The notes beneath the pieces were generated by a model. That model did no database searches, was not told the DNA's origin, and worked only from the letters and a program-made list of their open reading frames with translations. Below, piece after piece: positions 60,288 to 64,000 of a DNA stretch of 64,000 nt. A program made the position numbers and the translations under genes. Positions within the stretch are counted from its first letter, which is position 1. Each line of letters starts with the position of its first letter. The stretch lies in contig CM038225.1 of the NCBI GenBank assembly GCA_021442155.1, forward strand, positions 81,852,925 through 81,916,924, in the 5' to 3' direction. Source of the DNA: Cymbidium sinense. Taxonomy: Eukaryota; Streptophyta; Magnoliopsida; Asparagales; Orchidaceae.

Positions 60288-61858
60288 ATGCCGAGAAGAG
60301 GGAACGCAGGGGATTATTCTAATGAAGATGATGCTAGGGTCAATCTTGATCCAGATGAGGATGATCTCTTGGAGGATTTAGTGGAAGTCTATATGGTCAA
60401 CACTAGGGGTTCCCTCTTTAGGGATCAACATAGCCAGGAGGGTGTTGTAGTTGAGGAAGAAGACACAGCTCATTCAACCCAACACCTTCATCAATAACTA
60501 AGGCAGAGAGATGAGCATATAAATAAGATGGAGAAAAGAGTTGAAGACTTATTAGCAGTAGTCTTAGTACTTCAAGGCCAAGCTGCATCAATACAACCTA
60601 CTCCCTTAGAGGTCAATCACCCTGGGTTGTTGCATGTTCTAGATCAACCTAAGAGTACATCTCATGATAGTGGTACAGATGTAGTCAAGGTGGATAACAC
60701 CTCTATGCACGAAAGAATATAAATCATATGGTGGAACAACAAGTGAAGGAAGCTATGGTGCAAGTATGAGGTGGCTCATCTGTTCCAAAGGGTAGACCCT
60801 ACCCAAAGGAATTCGATGTAGTCCAATATCCCAAGGGTTTTATGCCACCATCCTTCAAGATCTTTGATGGCAGTGAAAACCATCGATATCATATAATACA
60901 CTTTAGAGCTGGCAGTTGTAATGCCGGTGTGATAATGATGCACTTTTATTCCATCTCTTCATCAATAGTTTGATAAGGATTGCATTTGATTGGTACGCTG
61001 AATTGTCCAATGATTCAGTGAAGACTTTTGCTGAGTTGGAGCACCTCATCATCAAGAGGTTTGTTGGAGCCCAGGAAAGGGTAACTATGGGTGACCTCAT
61101 TATGACACAATAAAATCCCAATGAGTCCCTTGTTGATTATATTCTCGGTGGAAAAACTTGAGTATGAAATGCGAACCACAGCTGACCGAACAACATGCTA
61201 TAAAAATTCTTCTCAAGAATATTCATGGCCTAGTTTCTTTCATGCTCAAGGGATTTATAATCAAAATCTTTGAGAAATTAATCAACAAGGCATCTAGCCT
61301 ACAAGGGGAAGCCAAATAGTTACCTTTTCAAGACCAATCATTCAAGCTCAAGCCACAGAAAGCATTCGAGAAGAAGCTAGAGGTAGTAGTGTCAGTAGAC
61401 AAAGGGAAATATCCAACTAGAGCTCAATATGAGAGACCTCATGTTCAATAGCCTCCATTACCTCCTCCTCTACCATCACCTCGGCCAGCATACTGACCAC
61501 CATAACTGCCACAGCGACCGCCGCTGCCTCCTCTATAATATACTCAACAACATTACTCATATCCACCACCAGGTAACTATTACCCACATACATTCCTGAT
61601 AGATTGAATAAGCCATATTCATTCAAGAGGGAGGTAGTTAGGAAGATCTTTAAGAATCTCTTAAAGAAACCTGACTTTAAGTTACCCAAGCCCAAGAGGC
61701 CGGAAGATGTGGCCAAGAATAATGATCCTAACTATTGCCCCTACCACCACATGGTTAGTCATGTCTTGGAGGATTATGTCAGCTTTAAGAACTGGCTTGA
61801 GCGCAACTACAAGTCAGGAGATATTGTTATCCCTAAGGAATACTTGTTAGAATAACCT
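60288..61858 (+). pseudogene. Gag remnant of element E
   Basis: Starts MPRRGNAGDYSNEDDARVN at 60288 with an acidic N-terminus and a probable coiled coil (KMEKRVEDLLAVV..LQGQ, 60525-60580). The retrotransposon Gag domain follows in shifted frames: YPKGFMPPSFKIFDGS (60829-60876), FDWYAELSNDSVKTF, HLIIKRFVGAQERVTMGDL (to about 61100) and NLSMKCEPQLTEQHAIKILLKNIHG (about 61153-61228). The end (61604-61855, one open frame) has KPKRPEDVAKNNDPNYCPYH, then SHVLEDY. This is the Cys-His box typical of Tat Gag, in which the last Cys is replaced by Tyr. At least three frameshifts; not functional as is. Confidence 0.75.
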
Positions 61859-62748
61859 CCTATCGAGTAATTCTTGGAGACTAATCCTAGATAAAGAAGG
61901 TTGGGATATTGCCTTACCCTGAACCTCTAAAATAGTGGTCTCTAAGATCAAGAAGCTTTCTTTATAGATGCCTGAAGTAACTCAAACCTCCAACAACAAG
62001 GAAGGTTTGCAAGTTGCCAAAGATAACTTGAAGAAAGTGTCAGCCTAGCAGCAGCAACAACCTACCTTACTTGCTCGGGATAGCACAACAACACAACCAC
62101 CGTCCGATCCCGACACTCCATCCACTGTTGCAACTACTATTTCTTCCTCCACTAGCACCTCTATTGTCAATAGAAGAATTTTATCAGTGGACAAGGGCAC
62201 TACACCCCTTACCCTGCTTACTTTATTAGATTTCTATCATATACCTCCATCTAAGAAGAAATAAATGGAGAAAGCTTTCACTTACTTCTTGTCCACTTCT
62301 AATACTCTAGATTTTATTCCTCTCAAAAACTCTCCAAGTCTACAAAATAATAATGATAACTCTAGTTCCGATCATTCTTCTTTTGAGAAATGGATTTTAA
62401 ATCACACAGTTCACCTCTTGAGATTGATTTGGAGTCATCCGACTCTGATGATCCTATAGGAGAAGTGGTAGGTACACCTGATGAGAAGGTAGAACTTCCT
62501 ACAAATTCATCATTCTAAGAGGTCACTGAAGTTAACCTTCGCAGTGGCAAAGTTTTACCTCCTAGGGTGGCACCTTAGGATAAGGGTACACAAATCATTG
62601 GTTCTAAAGAACAAATAGCCCCTCTATAGGATGCTCCACCCATGGATATGCATATGGAGGATCAAGTCAAGGTTGGCTACAATGTCCTAACACATCTTAG
62701 AAAATTGCCAAGTTAAGCATATATGATGCCCTTATCTTATCCAAAGAG
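61859..62748 (+). pseudogene. Linker region between Gag and protease of element E
   Basis: Ser/Thr/Pro-rich translation with stops (for example 62265-62459). Near 62520-62560 EVNLRSGKVLPPRVAP and near 62670-62745 VGYNVLTHLRKLPS, then a frameshift and YDALILSKEMRESLIKAL. These correspond to the linker motifs V.LRSG..L and YNVLAHLRKIPA..S.YDAL..S.E.R..LI.AL that precede the protease in Tat elements. Confidence 0.6.
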
Positions 62749-63225
62749 ATGAGAGAATCTCTAATCAAGGCTCTTCTTGATCCAGAGATATGCTTAGCCA
62801 AGTTGACCGCTACTGAGGAGGAAGCTCACAGTTTAGAGGACACTCTAGGAGTTACACTCGGTGATGAAGACTTGCTTCTACGAATGATCAAGCAAAACCA
62901 CCCTCTTTACATTATAGTGGATATTGGAAGCTATAGGATATCCAGAGTTCTTGTTGACCACGGTGCATCAGTGAATATTATGAGTCTAAAAACCCTCTCT
63001 TACTTGAGAATTGACATCTCCAAACTTTCAAAAGAGAGGATGATGTTGAGAGGATTCAATGAACAAGGCAAGAGGGCTTTAAGCTTTATAGTATTGCCAT
63101 TAGAAGTAGATGATTGGAAGACTACCACTAAGTTTCATATTATAGACTCAGATACATCTTTTAATGCTTTGCTTGGGAGACCATGGATACATGAAAATAA
63201 TGTGGTTCCATCCTCTCTACACTAG
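62749..63225 (+). pseudogene. Retroviral-type aspartic protease domain of element E
   Basis: An uninterrupted 158-codon frame. After SKEMRESLIKALLDPE (the frame opens upstream of the usual domain start) it has the active-site loop LVDHGASVNIM (about residues 66-76), where the usual D-[S/T]-G is D-H-G with the Asp kept. The hydrophobic region ALSFIVLPLEVDDWKTTTKFHIID and the conserved DTSFNALLGRPWIHENNVVPS end follow. It would cut the Gag-Pol polyprotein inside the particle. The frame stops at TAG 63226 just before the usual HQC/YKY segment, and downstream sequence is frameshifted, so the polyprotein is broken although the domain looks almost intact. Confidence 0.8.
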
Positions 63226-64000
63226 TGCAAGAAGTTCATGAGGGGTGGGATTGAATACTACATCAAAGGAGATCTTAAGCCATTCACAGTTCATGAGGTC
63301 AGAATATATGAGGATGCGACCTACTATCTCCCTCAAAATCAACAAGTCTATTCTTGTAAACTTGGCAAAAGTTCAAAAATAAAAGAAAAATAAAAGAAAA
63401 AAGAGAAAGATAAAGAAAAAGAAAAAGAAAAAGAAAAAAGGAAATGACAAAGAAAATGAAAGGGAGCGAGAAATAGACATGGAGGAGAAAGTAGTGCCTA
63501 ATATTAAATTCCACCCACAGTTCATTACTCCATTCAAACATATGGGTAGGATGATTTGATCTCCACCAGGTAGAGGAAGATGCAGATCCAGAGACATGCC
63601 TAGGGATGGAAGACCTCCTTATTGGCCATCCAATAGGAGTTATATCCCTACTACCAGGACTACACCTACTATCTATATAGACTTAGAATCTAATTCATAG
63701 GATGAGTCATATATAAATAGTACACTAGCTAGCGCTTCTAGATAGCAGATCCCCATGCAAGTGATAGTTGAGCCAGATATCGATGAAGACTGGGCTCCTA
63801 AGCAAAGCATAAGTGTATCCAAGTCTATTTATAAAATAGTGAGGCATCAGTTGGGAACTTTAGCTCTAACCCCACTTTCCTTACAAAACGTTGAGGGTTT
63901 AGTAGTTATGGAAGCCCCTAAGTCTTCTACAAATGTAAAGGTGCAGAAGTTCTTTCTTGGAGCATCATCCTTAAGTCAAAAAGCTGATGTAGTTGAGGAT
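63226..64000 (+). pseudogene. Protease-to-RT linker of element E, truncated by window end
   Basis: Continues FMRGGIEYYIKGDLKPFTVHE and EDATYYLPQNQ, typical of the segment after the protease in Tat elements, then a low-complexity A/G run (63375-63450) encoding Lys/Glu-rich sequence. It then passes through mixed frames with many stops. Reverse transcriptase motifs are not reached within the window. The open frames at 63299-63597 on the minus strand are the complement of the A/G run and are not genes. Confidence 0.6.
63375..63450. repeat. Purine (AAAGA)n low-complexity run
   Basis: Nearly pure A/G stretch of AAAAGAAAAA-like units within the polyprotein linker of element E. Confidence 0.9.

Noticed and set aside
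63299..63597. Phe/Leu-rich minus-strand frames as a membrane protein
   Set aside because: They are the complement of an A/G low-complexity run in the retrotransposon polyprotein region.

Overview
The window is plant nuclear DNA, almost certainly from a flowering plant with a repeat-rich genome. It is about 64 kb of nested and mostly decayed transposable elements around one intact gene. The base composition is AT-rich, plant LTR retrotransposon families (Ty3/Gypsy Tat/Ogre-like and Athila-like) and CACTA (En/Spm) remnants are present, and the one gene is a two-exon papain-type cysteine protease with a plant-type propeptide. I cannot name the species.

Layout: 1-9154 is the 5' part of a Tat/Ogre-like element on the minus strand (leader with hairpin repeats, degenerate primer binding site, 7.6-kb 5' LTR; element A). 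It is inserted in the 3' LTR of a second related minus-strand element (9155-17269; element F: partial 3' LTR, 3.7 kb of decayed interior, primer binding site, 3.4-kb 5' LTR). F in turn sits in a CACTA transposase fragment (17270-18120). A truncated LTR (B, 18121-21037), TA/GA microsatellites and a nearly full LTR (C, about 21093-28803) follow on the plus strand. C abuts the 3' part of an Athila-like element. The C/Athila junction and about 2.2 kb around it were later duplicated in tandem (about 28470-32890).

The gene island is at about 34260-35880: a TATA-containing promoter, two coding exons and a short 3' region encoding a 344-residue SAG39-like secreted/vacuolar cysteine protease. Immediately downstream lies the 5' half of another 7.6-kb-family LTR in minus orientation (D, about 35890-39604), then CACTA remnants (39870-41760), undefined AT-rich DNA, and a decayed Athila-like gag-pol (44062-48729). 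Element E (48730 to beyond 64000, plus strand) is inserted in this Athila-like copy. E has a complete 7607-bp 5' LTR, a tRNA-Arg-type primer binding site, a leader packed with hairpin repeats, decayed ORF1 and gag, and a nearly intact aspartic protease segment; its reverse transcriptase would lie beyond the window.

The most striking signal is structural. The leaders of all three Tat/Ogre-like elements (A, E, F) carry arrays of inverted repeats in which the stem sequences change from unit to unit while the pairing is kept and the loop stays similar. Three other hairpins recur within the LTRs, some also with compensating changes. LTR promoters of the 7.6-kb family carry dense clusters of TTGACC (W-box core) motifs, and copy D faces the cysteine protease gene from its 3' side.
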